A DNA stretch of 64,000 bases, from NCBI GenBank assembly GCA_019914945.1, contig CM034101.1, positions 7,823,188-7,887,187 of the forward strand, in the 5' to 3' direction. The position numbers and the translations under genes were made by a program. This DNA comes from Typha latifolia (taxonomy: Eukaryota > Streptophyta > Magnoliopsida > Poales > Typhaceae). Below are positions 21,776 through 33,568 of this stretch, piece after piece. Numbering within the stretch: position 1 is the first letter of the stretch; each line of letters begins with the position of its first letter. The notes under the pieces were generated by a model, which saw nothing but the letters and a program-made list of their open reading frames with translations, had not been told where the DNA came from and made no database searches.

Positions 21776-23248
21776 GGTTTTGGCACTGCTGTCCCCGAAT
21801 AGGCGTGGAGGGAGATTTCGGCTATCATGTCCTCCACGGGTTGCTCCTCAGTTTCTTCTCCTTGATGTCCAGCCACATCTGCACCTTCAGCTGCAAACTC
21901 GTCCTCCGCTTCCTCCAATCCATCGATTAGCATCACCGATCCCATTGGTTTAGCGCAGCGATGCCCGGGTACAAACTTCTCATCACAACGGAAGCATAGG
22001 CCCTTGGCTCTTCTTTCTTCTACTTGGGCTGGTGTGAGTGCTCGTCCCGGACCTCTAGGTGCATACTTCACATCTTGGGATGGCTTCAAGGGTGCTCGAG
22101 GAGGTACCACTATAGCAGCAACCCTTGGTACTCCGATAGTATTTCCCGCCGCTATGTTTGGTTGAGCTTGATTGCGGCTTCCTTGGCTCATCCAACTCTG
22201 TTTCAAGTGTATCTTCATGGCCCTATGTTTGTCTTCCATAAGCACCGCATCTTCGAAGGCCTCCTTTAAAGTTCTAGGCCTTAAAGCCCTCACATCGGCT
22301 TGTATGTCACCTCGCAACCCGGAGATGAAGGTGCTGCGAAGTTGCTGATCCGTCCATGGTGGATGACATCGCCTACTAATTCTCTCAAATTCTTCTTGGT
22401 ATGACCCAACCGTGGTCTTTTGCACCGTCTTTGAGAGGAGAGCATCAAAGTCTTCATATCCCGATGCTCCAAATCGCCGTGTGATATCGGCGCAAAATTC
22501 AGCCCAAGTTTCGATAGCCTCAGTGGCATTGGCTACTCGAAAGCAATGAAGCGCCGCATCCTCAAGGTGGAAGCTCGCAAGCGTCACCTTGTACTCTTCA
22601 GCCGTTCCTTGGTATGCAAAGAATTGCTCCGCCCTATACAACCAATCGATCGGGTCGCCACCTTTGAACTTGGGGAATTCGAGACGCACGACTTGCCCAC
22701 GGATGCCATTCTCTCGTTCCGGATCATGTCCTTGTCTAACCGGGGGAGGATGCACCATGAAGGGTTGATGATCCCTCCTTCGGTTTTGATTAACTAGTTG
22801 TGGTTCCGGATCGTATTGACTCGCCCATGGATCTTGATCTCCAAGGTGGTCTCCATAGTGGTTCACCCGTCGGATGGGTTCACCGCAACCGGACTGGTGT
22901 AACCATCCTTGCTTGCCTCTGCCCATAGGGTGGTGGTAGCAGCGGCTCTTGTGGTTGCAAAGGCTGAACCGGTGGCGGTGGGTTCAAAGGGGTGGACTCG
23001 CGTCGTGGGGTCGATGGTGCTTTCCCGTTCGCCCGTAGTTCCCGCATCATCTCCATCATCATCTGGTTGTTGATGGCCAATTGCTCTGAAATAGACCCCA
23101 ACATGGCTTGAACGCTAGGTTCTTCCGTATTCTGATTAGAACGGGCGGTTCCACGGGTGGAAGTCCTTGCAATCGTTTCTGCCTCCTCTATTGGGAGAAT
23201 CTCTTCTTCATCATCTCGCCGTGCAGCCATGGATCTGGTTGTCGTCAT
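21766..23248 (-). pseudogene. Element C gag
   Basis: The start MTTTRSMAARR at 23248 lies about 30 bases after the primer site. The first 122 codons end at a frameshift near 22900. The second frame continues with RLEFPKFKGGD, the gag core (AALHCFRV, FEDAVLM) and a zinc knuckle CFRCDEKFVPGHRC near 21950-21990. The N-terminal part is proline-rich, and a methionine-rich helix (NNQMMMEMMREL) may help assembly. Gag forms the particle in intact relatives. One indel separates the two halves. Confidence 0.85.
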
Positions 23249-23277
23249 TGGAAGCGCTTATCTGAGGAACGGTGGCT

Positions 23278-23289
23278 CTGATACTAGAT
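23278..23289 (-). other. Element C primer-binding site
   Basis: On the minus strand TAGTATCAGAGC follows the 5' LTR end after a short spacer. It differs from the tRNA-Met site by one base (TAG for TGG). The copies of the site inside the LTR end keep the perfect TGGTATCAGAGC. Confidence 0.8.
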
Positions 23290-24368
23290 TGATACGATCT
23301 TCTCTTTGGGGCTAAGGCTCTGATACCAGATTGATATGATCTTCTCTTTGGGGCTAAGGCTCTGATACCAGCTTGTTACGATCACACCTCTGGCTATGGA
23401 GCTCTGATACCAACTTGATACGATCTCTCCTTTAGGGCTAAAGATCAATCTTTTCTAATTCTCAGATCTGGACTAGATCTTGCACGGAACTTTGAAATTA
23501 GATCCCAAAATATTCTGTCATTGGATCGACGTGAGATTTTGATATGTTGTAGCCTCGTAAAAGAGCTTTCCAACAAATCTAGTTACAGGCGAATCAGAGT
23601 TGGGTATCTCGAGATATCGTTCGTTTAGTGGACAAACATCAGGATGCTCTGTTTTGGATTCGTGGATGGAGGCACGAGATCCTAGGTAATGGTGGATGGT
23701 GGTGGACCGGCATTAATGTGGTGGCACCGGTGAAAAGTGATGGTGGAACGGTTGTGGTTGATGGAAGGATTAGGGCAAGTGTTGGATAGATTGGACGAAG
23801 GGGGAGAAGAGGGCCACCCCTAAGGGACTAAGGTGATTAGCCGGACGAGGGAGGTTAGAAGCGGCGTCGCCGGGGATTGAGAGAACGGGAGCGAAGAAGA
23901 CGAAGGAGGCAAGGCAAAACTCAATCTCAATAATCAATAATAATCTTGGTTGCCCTACACATCCTTTTATAGGCTAACCAACAACTCACATTAACCCTAA
24001 AACACAATTTTAGCCGACCGCGTTCGAACTCGCCCGACCGCGTTCGAATGCACTGAATTAGCTCTTCTGGATTTGCGAACGCGATGCAGGCGTTCGAACG
24101 CGTGATCGAACGCGCCTGTCGGTATTTGCGAACGCGATGCAGGCGTTCACAGTGCGTTCGAACACACCGCGTTCGAACGCACAGTACATTCTCTTCACCA
24201 CGTTCACAACCCCGTTCACAAACCGCGTTCGAACTCACTCCACCCGCGTTCGAACGCGACTTACAAAAAACTTATTTTAATGGAAATTAAACACTAAAAC
24301 ATGAAATAAAAATACTCCTAAAGTGAATCCATGCTCGAGACGACGTCGGTGAAGTCCGAATCGTATCA
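23290..24368 (-). repeat. Element C 5' LTR
   Basis: It has the same length and organisation as the 3' LTR, with about ten substitutions between them. Three 42-bp units with primer-site words occupy 23290-23415. The palindrome cluster lies at about 24014-24260. Confidence 0.95.
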
Positions 24369-24373
24369 GAAGG

Positions 24374-25406
24374 ACAGGAGCTGGCAATTTTGTGTGGGCT
24401 ATTGCATGCTGAACGTCGTCACTGTCAAGGATCGATACACGATACCCATCATAGAGAAGCTAATAGACGAGTTGACAGGAGCGTCATATTTCAGCAAGCT
24501 CAATCTATGTGCCGGCTATTATTAGATTCACGTGCAAGCGTAGGACGTTCACAAAATAGCATTCCAGACTCACGACAGACACTACCAGTTCCAGGTAATG
24601 TTGTTTGGGTGTATAACAAGACCTGGGAGGAGCACTTAGTTCATCTGCACTCAATGTTGGGACTGTTGGCGAATCATTCTCTAAAGGTAAAGAAAAACAA
24701 ATGCCTTTGGGGAGAGGGCAGAATAGAGAACCTCGGCCACATCATTTTAGTAGAGGGTGCGGCAACTAACCCAAGCAAGGTGTCATGTATGCTTGAGTGG
24801 CCACAACTAGCGACAATTCGTGAGTTATGGGGGTTCCTTAGCCTGATAGGGTACTACCACATATTTGTGGCAGGTTATGGGAAGATTGCGACACCCCTCA
24901 CTTCATTGCTGAAGAAGGATGCCTTCTAGTAGATCGAGTCAGTGACAAAGGCATTTGAGGAGCTAAAGACCACCATGGCAAACTGTACCGGTGTTGGCGC
25001 TATCCGATTTCACAAAGCCATTTATGATCAAGTGCAATGCATCCGGGTCAAGCATTGGGGCTGTTCTTATGCAGTCTGGGAGGCCCATTGCTTATCTTAG
25101 CAAGGCTTTATCAGAGAAGTCGCAGCAACTTTCTACATACGAGCGAGAGATACTCGCTATCCTACATGCAGTGACCAAGTGGAGACCATACTTAATCGGA
25201 CAATGATTTGTGATCCGAACGGACCAGCGGAGTTTGCCATTCTTCATAAGACAGCGGGTTCACACTCCGACGCACCAGAGATGGGTCATCAAACTGCTAA
25301 GATATGACTATAAGTTGCAGTACAAGAAAGGGACGAAAAATAGGGAGGCAGATGCACTCTCGCGGCAGCCTGCGCCCATAGAGCTTGCGGCCTAGTCAAC
25401 ACCTGT
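24374..25406 (+). pseudogene. Element A reverse transcriptase (C-terminal part) and RNase H
   Basis: After the C insertion the frame resumes with SWQFCVGYCMLN, TVKDRYTIPII and YFSKLNLCAGYY. The region that should hold GLTNAP and the YFDD catalytic box is missing near 24600; the sequence jumps to the EEHLVHL block. The connection domain (ENLGHIIL, GYYHIFVAGYGKIA) follows. RNase H is recognisable ([50 protein letters not shown]). The frame is cut at 25406 by element B, within the STPVF block. Confidence 0.88.
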
Positions 25407-25411
25407 ATTTC

Positions 25412-25792
25412 TAATAGGCTACAGAACAATTCCTTCGAGATCTAGATTTATTGTAGGAAGAAATCTACGCAACCGAGGGAAAATATTCACCAAATATTCT
25501 CTCGTAGTTAGAAAATTATGAAACCAAGTGGAATCAATTTGTAACCTATCATCCACTCCCCCTGGCACCACCACCATCATCCGCAATATATTATAATTTC
25601 GTCCTAGTTGCATTTCGAATCTATGAAGGGCATAAATAGAAAAAACGTAGATCAGGGAGTTATGGATCGATTCTACTTAGTTTCGTAATTTTATGGCTAC
25701 AGGAGAATATTTGGTGAATATTTTACCTCGATTGTATGTACTTCTTCCTATAATAAATCTAGATCTTAAAAGAATTGTCCCGTAGCCTATCA
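25412..25792 (+). repeat. Element B aberrant 5' LTR with inverted end duplication
   Basis: Bases 25412 to about 25548 are the reverse complement of the last roughly 130 bases of the B LTR (compare taataggctacag here with the LTR end ctgtagcc-type tagcctatca). From about 25549 the LTR runs in direct orientation to CCTATCA at 25792. The first roughly 600 bases of a normal LTR, including the palindromes and TATA box, are absent. The two arms could fold into a hairpin with a loop of about 120 bases. Confidence 0.85.
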
Positions 25793-25793
25793 T

Positions 25794-25806
25794 TGGTATC
25801 AGAGCC
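25794..25806 (+). other. Element B primer-binding site
   Basis: TGGTATCAGAGCC lies one base after the LTR end at 25792 and matches initiator tRNA-Met perfectly. The gag ATG follows at 25831. Confidence 0.93.
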
Positions 25807-25830
25807 AAGCGAATCTCAGATCTCCATTAA

Positions 25831-27170
25831 TGGTGGAAACAAGAAAGATGGCATCAATAAGGAGATCAATGGAGAACACACTAACAAGAGAAGACTAAAT
25901 CCACGATAACCCTAACCGTGAGGCCGATTCTTTTGGGGCGACCATGGCAAGACTGAGTCAACCAACGTCCATGGGTGTGAACATGGGCTTAGCGGATCAA
26001 CTTAAGGGCATGTTCCAAATATTGCTGCATAGGGTTGACGCAATTTAAAATGATCATAATACTTTAAAGGAATATGTTATGAACCGATCGTTTTCGTCAT
26101 CTCCTTGATGAAGATCAGTGCCTCAAGAAGGACCAGCAATGGGACCACTCCAACCTATACCCCATAGGTCCAGGTGCGACATGTTAATGTCAATGATCCT
26201 CTTTTAGTTATTTCTACACATCATCCCTCACCTCCGATACACAACCCAGGACCAGCGTGCGACATTGGTGCGCTTCGTCGATGAAGAGGATTGGCATTTA
26301 GAGGATGATGTTGATCCCTTCAGAAATGGTGATGGACATGCTCGAGGATTTAGAGAAGGAGATCAACAAGCACAAAGGTTCAGACCTGAACCAAGGATCT
26401 TTTGCGAACCTGACAATGCTATCCGAGGGAGAACCGCATGCTTTGACTTTCGAAAATTTCAAGACAGTGATTCGACAGATTGGGTATTTCAAGTGAAACA
26501 ATAATTTGATTGTGAAGGGATAGCAGAAGACGCAAAGGTCCAAATGGCAAGTTTTCACCTCTAAGGAACGACATTGCATTGGTATTGATCATCTATTCAT
26601 GGTGGAGGATTTACTAGTTGGACTGACTTTTGTAGGAGGATTACATGTAGATTTGGGATGCGGTAAAGATTTCGCTGCCACATTAAGTATGATGGTTTAG
26701 ATGATGACCATATTGGAGTACTAAGCAGAATTTGAAAAAGTTAATAGTCGTTGTGAGCTACCTTGGCCCGAACCGACATTGGTGAACACATTCATTTTAG
26801 GACTGGGGAGGAAATACAGGCAGATGTTCATGATCTTAGACCTACCATTCTAGAAGAGGCCTTTGAGAAGGCCGTGAGGATAGAGAAAAAGCATAAGGCT
26901 CTCAAGATGACAGCGAGAACAAGTTGGGGCAACCGAGATGGGCGGTTTGAGCCTAGAATGCCGGTTTGAAATTCTACGGGTTCAAAGACAGCGACTGCTT
27001 GTACTAGAGCATGACCACCTTTGATACCTTCTTCCGATGTTAAAGGAGGCACAAGACCCCCCGTTCGAACTCTCACACCTATCCAAGTGGAGGAGCGAAG
27101 AGCGAAGGGCCTTTACTTTTGATGGAATAAACGTTTCACCCATAGTCATAGGTGTTCCAAACCGATTGGG
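25831..27170 (+). pseudogene. Element B gag
   Basis: Gag begins MVETRKMASIRRS at 25831 and hits a stop after about 25 codons. The rest is readable in pieces: the ARTDIGEH/FRTGEEIQADV core, LRPTILEEAFEKAV near 26840-26880 and a zinc-knuckle-like segment near 27110-27160 (FYFWWNKRFTHSHRCSK type). Many stops make it non-functional. Confidence 0.82.
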
Positions 27171-27174
27171 AGTG

Positions 27175-29090
27175 TGATGCTCATCGATGGTCTCGAGGAG
27201 GATGATGAGATTATTGGTGACGGAGAGTGCTCAAAGGAGGTCCATGAGGAGGCTGTGGAGGAGGGCGCGGAGGAAGATTTCCAAGCTAAAATATCAATGC
27301 ATGCATATTCGGGTACTTTCGCTCCGAGAATATTGTAGGTGGATGCACTCGTTAGAAAGCATTGTGTGCACATCCTCATTGATTATGGGAGTACACACAA
27401 CTTTCTAGATGAGAGGTTAGTGAGGAAGTTGGGATTGGATGCTGAACCGACCGCCGGGTTTGATGTTGCTATGGGAGATGGCACGAAGCTTCGGGCGAAG
27501 AGCTTGTGTCACTAGATCGGTATACGGGTGCAAGAGCACTACATCATTGCAGATTTGTATCCGTTGGCACTGCGAGGAGTGGACATTGTCCTAGGCACTC
27601 AGTGGTTATAAAACTTGGGACCCATCACTTTTGATTTCCGGAGTGTGTGGATGAAATTTAAGCAAAGAAACAAAGATGTGCGGCTTGATAGCGTTCGATC
27701 TCCGCCGATTCCAGCAATGCAGCCGATGGTGGGGCTGCCTTGTGCGAGTGACTTGGCCTATCTTTTTTAGTTAGGACCAGTAGAAGATGAGCCTCAAATG
27801 AGTCCATATACTACCATCGAGTTGTCTAATTTATTAGATAAATTTATTGGACTGTTTGAGGAACCAAAAGAGTTGCCACCAAGGTGAACGGCGGACCATC
27901 GCATAGAGATTATACCCGGGGCTGCACCGATAAACATGAGGCCATATCGGTATCCACATGTGCAAAGAAAGTTATCTCCAAGATGGTAGCCAAGATGTTG
28001 AAGCAAGGCCTCATATAGCCAAGTTATAGCTCTTATTCATCGCCTGTGCTCTTATTCATCGGACGGGACATGGCATTTTTGTGTTGACTACCGGGCACTA
28101 AATGCTATCACCGTAAAGGATCGATATCCCATTTCAGTCATAGAGGAGTTGTTGGACGAGCTTTCAAGGGTGACCATATTCAGCAAGCTTGACTTGAGGG
28201 CCGGGTATCATCAAATTAGAGTTCACTAGGCGGATGTGCACACAATTGCATTTCAGACTCCAGACGGGCACTACGAGTTCTGGGTGATGCCCTCTGGTCT
28301 CACCAATGCTCTAGCTACTTTTCAAGGCCTCATGAATGATATTTTTTAGCCTCTATTGCGAAGCTATGTCTTGGTATTCTTTGACGATATTTTGGTGTAT
28401 AGTAGGACTGAAATGGAGCATTGACGGCATTTGAAGGATATGCTGAATTTGTTGAAGCAAAACCAGCTGAAGATTAAGAAGTCCAAGTGCCTATGGAGAG
28501 TACTACAAATGGAGTATTTAGGCCACATCATCTTAGCGGAAGGTGTAGCGGCGGATCCTAAAACGGTAGCATGCATGACCGCTTGCCCAACCCTACTACC
28601 ACCGTAGGATTGCAAGGATTCTTAGGGCTAATGAGATATTATCGCCTCTTCATCTCTGGGTATGGCAAGATCGCTGCTTCTCTCACTTCTTTAGTGAGGA
28701 ATGATTCTTTTAGATGGACCGATTTAGCCACTACAACCTTTGAAAAATTTAAAACAGAATTGACAACGGCGCCCATTCTAGCTCTACTGGACTTCACCAA
28801 AGAGTTCGTCGTGGAATGTGATGCGTTGGGAGTTGGCATAGGAGCTATATTAATACAAGAAGGATGTCCCAAAGCATTTCTTAGCAAGGTCTTATCGCAA
28901 AAATCTCAGTAATTATCGACCTACGAGAGGGAGATGTTGGCGATTCTGCATGCGGTGACAAAATGGATGCCTTATTTAATTGGTAGGCAATTCATTATCC
29001 GAACCGATCAAAGGAGCCTTCCATACTTTATGGATAGCGTATTCACACTCCGACATAGCAGAGATAGGTCACAAAATTGCTGGGGTATAA
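27175..29090 (+). pseudogene. Element B protease, reverse transcriptase and RNase H
   Basis: Protease shows ILIDYGSTHNFLDE near 27370-27415, with Asp-Tyr in place of Asp-Thr. Reverse transcriptase starts near 28060 ([34 protein letters not shown]) and has the catalytic box FFDD at 28377-28388. Connection and RNase H follow (GYGKIAASLTSL, FVVECDALGVGIGAIL, STYEREMLAILHAVTKW, IIRTDQRSLPYF). About a dozen stops and several frameshifts are spread along it. Confidence 0.88.
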
Positions 29091-30640
29091 TTATGAAATT
29101 CAATACAAGAAAGGAATGGAAAATAGAGCAGTGGATGCACTATTATGCCAACCCAATACTGCCGAGCTTGTAGCCTATTCTTCTCCTACATTTCCTTTTC
29201 TTGATGAGCTGAGGTATGCATGTGCATCTGATCCATATGTTTTGAGATTGTTATATGAGGTGTTGGATGATCCGGAGCGCCATCTAGAGTTAGAGAATTA
29301 TGGCAGTTTGCTGCTGGACAGCGGATGCATTCGGGTGCCCGCAAATGATAGATCGCGGCAGAAATTAGTGGGGCACTTCCACCAAACTCCAAAGGCTAGT
29401 CATGAGGGTATCTTGAGGACTTATAAGAGGATATCTCAGAGTTGCACATTGTTAGGATTGAGGCGAGATGTGCGGAGCTTTGTCCGTGCTTGCAAAGTCT
29501 ATCAAAGGCCTAAGGCAACCACATTGAAATCCGACGGATTACTACAGCCTCTATCTATACTGGACCGTGTTTGGGAAGATATTTCTGTGGACTTCATAGA
29601 GGGTCTTCCGCTGGTATGTGGTTATTCCATTATTTTTATAGTGGTTGACAGATTGAGCAAGTATGCACACTTTTCTACATTGTCACATCCATTTTTAGTG
29701 GTTGAAATTTTTGTTAGAGATGTTGATCGGTTACATGGCATGCCACGTACGATTGTCTTGGATTGTGATCGTGTATTTATGAGCGACTTTTGGATGAAGT
29801 TTTTTAGATTACAGGGGACTCGATTGTACTTCAGTTCAGCCTACCATCCACAGACAGACGGCCAAACCGAGGTAGTCAATCGAGGCATTGTGCAATACTT
29901 GAGGTGCTTTGTTAGAGAGATACTGAGATGATGGTTGGAGTTCTTACCGTGGGCGGAGTGGTCTTACAACACCACCTACCACATTAGTATTGGCATGAAT
30001 CCATTCGAGATGGTGTATGGGTGCACGACTTTGATATTACACGCTAATGATTTAGTGGCATCTGCAGATCGGACGGAGGTGGACTTAGCTTTGATGGATA
30101 GAGATGCCACATTGAGGAGGTTGCGAGCCCATCTTAAACTTGCTCAAAACTGCATGAAGTAAGTTTATGATCGCAGCTATCGGGAGTAGGAGTTCGACAT
30201 CGGCAGTTGGGTATTTGTGAGGGTGCAACCATATCAACAGGTGACCTTGCGTCTAATGCGAAATCAAAAACCAGAAATTAGCACATCACTACTTCGGTCT
30301 ATTTTTGGTGTTAGAGCGTATTGGTCCAGTTGCATATCATTTGGAGCTGCTAGAAGGGTTGAGAGTGCATCATATCTTTCATGTTTCATTGCTGAGGGAT
30401 CAGATTGGAGATCATGAGGTCGTTGGATCAATTCTACCGGAGTCATTGGAGGAGATAGAGATCATAGAGCTACTTCGTGTACTTGCTAGGCGCCGACAAC
30501 CTCATAATACTATATTAGAAATGGAGATTCTAGTTGAATGGCTTGGCAAGCCATCCGATGAGGCGACATGGGAGTTGGAGACGGATATCTTGGAGGTTTT
30601 CTCGACTTTACAGCTTGAGGACAAGCTGATGGAAGTGTGA
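29077..30640 (+). pseudogene. Element B integrase and chromodomain-like tail
   Basis: A 284-codon open segment (29077-29931) covers the RNase H end, the zinc-binding region (HFHQTPKASHEG, then CKVYQRPK with one cysteine changed to tyrosine) and the DDE core (VDFIEGLP, VLDCDRVF, DGQTEVVNRG). After a stop the C-terminal part continues (WAEWSYNTTYH, YDRSYRE). The tail has a chromodomain-like motif (ILVEWLGKPSDEATWELETDI). The final stop overlaps the first bases of the right LTR at 30638-30640. Such tails direct integration to marked chromatin in chromoviruses. Confidence 0.88.
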
Positions 30641-31477
30641 TAGGCTGATACACCTAGTTAGAGTCTTTTCTTATTGCATTAGTTATTTATTTTTATTAAA
30701 ATAATTTTTTGTAGGTCGCGTTCGAACGCGGTTAGCGGCGAATTTGAACGCCTTTGCGAACGCCTGCATCAGGTTCACAAAAACAGAGAACGCGAAATAC
30801 ACATTCGAATACGGTTAGTCACATTCGAACGCCGCGTTCAAACGTCTACATCACGTTCGCATTGATAGAGAACGCCTTTTGTGCGTTCGAACGCGATCGG
30901 CCGGAGTCCACTAGAATTAGGGTTAATAATTGTTATTTTGGCTTATTAGCTAGCCTCTATAAAGATGTAGATTGCAGCCAAAATCATTATGCTATTGGAA
31001 TATTGGTTTCTTGCCTCTCTATCTTCTCTCTACTCTCTCTACCCTAATCTCCCTTCTCCTTCTTCACCAACTTACCACCTCTACCATTGGTAAGGTCTCT
31101 CCTAACTTCAAATCTCCCTCGTCTATCAAATCCTCCCTCGTTCTTGGGATCTCGACCACTTCTTCCCCTTTGTCTTTATCCCTTAAACAATATCAACCAT
31201 CCACCCCCATCTCCATTATCATCCATAACCCTATCATCCACTCCACCCGTCACCACCACCATCATTCGCACTGTATCATGATTTTGTCCTAGTTATAGTT
31301 TGAATATGTGAAGGTCATAGATACAAAAAATATAAATCAAGGAGTTTCGGATTGAGTAAATTTCGTTTCATAATTTTATGATAAAAAGAGAATATTTGGT
31401 GAATATTTTCTCTTAGTTGCGCGGCTTGCTTCTTGCAATAAATCCAGATCTTGAAGGAATTATTTCATCGCCTATTA
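30638..31477 (+). repeat. Element B right LTR
   Basis: This 840-bp LTR starts TGATAGGCTGATACACC and ends CGCCTATTA. Palindromic TTCGAACGC words cluster at about 30716-30902, a TATA box (tctataaag, 30957-30965) lies about 57 bases downstream, and a CT-rich leader with CCACC and ATCATC words follows. Confidence 0.92.
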
Positions 31478-31482
31478 ATTTT

Positions 31483-33178
31483 CCTTCCTTAGTAATTTGA
31501 GGACTGCCAACGCCACAGATCCAGAGGTGTCCAGGTTGATACATGAGCTAGAGAGTTATCCCATGAGTCACCTTGAGCTTGACAGTAGAGGAGGACTATT
31601 GTTAGATCACGGGTGCATCCGAGTACCGGATAATGATGCCTTGCGGAGGCGACTCATGGATTTCTTCCATTCCACACCGAAGGCAAGACACGTGGGGCTC
31701 TTGAGGATAAGAGTCTCCCAAAGAGCTATACATGGGCTGGAATGAAGAAGGAGCTGAAGAGATTCGTGCAGGATTGTGATATTTGTCAGCAAGAAAAGAC
31801 CAATTCCTTGAGGCCGACTAGACTACTATAGCTTTTGGCTGTTCCAAAGCGCATTTGGGAGGATATCTTCATGGACTTTATTGAGGGGCTACCTCAAGTG
31901 AAAGGGTATTCTGTCATCTTCGTTGTGGTAGACAGCCTGAGCAAGTATGCTCACTTCTTAGCCCTAGCGCACCCATATTCGACGAAGGCAGTTGTAGAGG
32001 TGTTCGTGCGCGATGTGGCCAAGCTTCATGGCATGTTGTGCTCGATCGTGTCCGACCATGATAGAGTCTTCATCAGCGACTTCTGGATGGAGTACTTCAC
32101 ACTTTAGGGGACCCGATTAAACCTTAGTTCGGCTTACCACCCTTAGACAAATGGCCAAACGAGGTGGTTAAACCGGGGCATTGAGCATTATTTGTGGTGC
32201 TTTGTCAGAGAGCGTTCGGAAAGATGGCATGATTACCTTCCTTGGGCGGAGTGGTCATACAACACTATGTTTCACACCAGCTTAGGGATGACACCCTATG
32301 AAGCAGTGTATGGCAGACCCCACCCTCCTTATGGACATATGACCCAGATGCGATAGTGGTGTGAACGGAGGCCGATCTAGAGTTAGTGGATCGAGATATG
32401 ACCTTAAGGAGACTTAGGACCCACATGGCAGCGACACAAAAATGCATGAAGCAAATCTACGACCGTCGTCACCATGAGTTGGAATTCGCAGTCGGAGATC
32501 TTGTGTTTGTGCGCGTTCATCCTTATCGGCAAGTGACGCTGAGACCAGTGCGCAATCAAAAGCTGGCGCACTGCTACTTTGCGCCCTTTCGTATATTGGA
32601 GTGAGTTGGCCCAATTACATATAGATTGGAGCTTCCTAAGGGATTTCGGGTGCATCCTATATTCCATGTGTCCTTGCTGTGAGCTCGAGTAGGCGTCGAC
32701 CAGATGGTAGAGTTGGATAAACCGAAGCCGATTGAAGAGATGAGAGCTCTAGAGCTAGTTCGTGTACTAGCTAGATGTAGGAGATGAGTTGTCCGCTGGT
32801 CGCCAGGGCTGCGATCGGCGTGGGTTTGGTTGAGGGGTGACTAAGGAAAATGACCATTTTGCTGGTCGGCCTTCCGGTGGCTTGCGAGCTAGGGTTGCTA
32901 TCCCCTTCCTCCGTTGGTTGGTGAAGATGTAAGTTACTGGAGATGGCACGGTAGCGGAGGCTCAGTCGGCTTAGAGAGGACCTGAGTTTTTGGACCCGTC
33001 GTGAAAGGGCAGCCCCAGCGTGGCCAATCCGTGGGGGCTAGATGCTAATCACCTTCCTTAGGATGGCTAGAGACAGAGATCCTAGTAGAGTGGCTTGGCA
33101 AGCCATCTGACGAGTCTACATGGGAGCTTGAATCAGACATCATTGATCATTTCCCTCATTTCACACCTTGAGGACAAG
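31483..33178 (+). pseudogene. Element A integrase and chromodomain-like tail
   Basis: The frame resumes after element B with RTANATDPEVSRLIHELE, the block that follows RNase H. The zinc-binding region (FFHSTPKARHVG, then CDICQQEK) and DDE core (MDFIEGLPQ, VSDHDRVF, then GQTRWLN-like, where QTEVV is mutated) follow. The C-terminal part reaches RVLAR at about 32770, is broken by a foreign block, and resumes at about 33066 with LETEILVEWLGKPSDESTWELESDI. It ends in a tract gaagcatggtggat just before the right LTR. Confidence 0.87.
32776..33065. other. Unidentified 290-bp insertion in element A tail
   Basis: The chromodomain-like tail should run from RVLAR straight to the LETEIL block. Instead about 290 bases of GC-richer sequence with no coding similarity lie between. 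I see no clear terminal repeats or target duplication and do not recognise its source. Confidence 0.6.
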
Positions 33179-33198
33179 GTGGCAGAAGCATGGTGGAT

Positions 33199-33568
33199 TG
33201 ATATGACTGGGATTGGACCTAGTTATCTCGGGCTGAATTTCTTTTGTTTCATTCTGAAATAAATTTTTTTTGAACATGATCAGGAAATCTACAGTCTTTC
33301 TAGGGCTTTCTTTTGATTATTTTGCTTTTTATGTTAGCCTCTAAATATGTTGAAGGCAACCTTATGATTATTATTGAATGAATTGAGTTCTTTCCCCCCA
33401 AATCTTCTCCTCTCCTCTCTCATTCTCTGCCAGCACGGCTACGCCGTTTCTAATCTCCTCGTTTGGCCTATCCTCCTAGACCCATAGGAAATGTCCCCGC
33501 CCCCTTCTTCCTCTTCTTCTACTCTCCTTTATACCCAAATATTTTTCATTGACATCAAGATCACATCA
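33199..33568 (+). repeat. Element A right LTR, palindrome cluster deleted
   Basis: This 370-bp LTR matches the left copy at both ends (TGATATGACTGG to GATCACATCA). It lacks about 90 bases corresponding to 16695-16790. The junction reads gaacatgatca, where the left copy has gaacgcgatca at the far side of the lost block, so the loss probably happened between GAAC repeats. Confidence 0.92.

Larger units (their letters stand above)
19351..24368 (-). mobile_element. Young Ty3/gypsy element C lacking reverse transcriptase
   Basis: This 5018-bp element has two LTRs of exactly 1079 bp (19351-20429 and 23290-24368). By eye they differ at only about ten positions, and the flanking duplication GAAGG is perfect. 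It lies on the minus strand inside element A. Reading from the right LTR, it has a slightly mutated primer site, gag, protease, then a fused frame holding the end of pol. Reverse transcriptase and RNase H are missing, and the integrase C-terminal part is shortened, yet that frame is open. It must depend on enzymes from relatives. It is the youngest complete insertion in the window by LTR similarity. Confidence 0.95.
25412..31477 (+). mobile_element. Ty3/gypsy chromovirus-like element B
   Basis: The insertion lies in element A between RNase H and integrase, flanked by ATTTC (25407-25411) and ATTTT (31478-31482), a 5-bp duplication with one change. Its right LTR is complete (30638-31477). Its left end is abnormal: an inverted copy of the LTR end followed by a truncated direct LTR (25412-25792). 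The internal region has gag, protease, reverse transcriptase with an FFDD box, RNase H, integrase and a chromodomain-like tail in canonical order, with scattered stops. Solo or partial copies of its LTR occur at 6927-7778 and 45771-46011. Confidence 0.92.
16620..33568 (+). mobile_element. Ty3/gypsy chromovirus-like element A, split by B and C
   Basis: This is an old gypsy element bounded by the target duplication GAATA (16615-16619 and 33569-33573), inserted in copia remnant D. Its own sequence totals about 5.9 kb; the rest is element C (19351-24368) inside the reverse transcriptase and element B (25412-31477) between RNase H and integrase. Removing both insertions and their duplications restores a collinear gag, protease, reverse transcriptase, RNase H, integrase and chromodomain-like order. 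All parts are full of stops, the YFDD region of the reverse transcriptase is deleted and a 290-bp foreign block sits in the C-terminal part. Confidence 0.95.
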
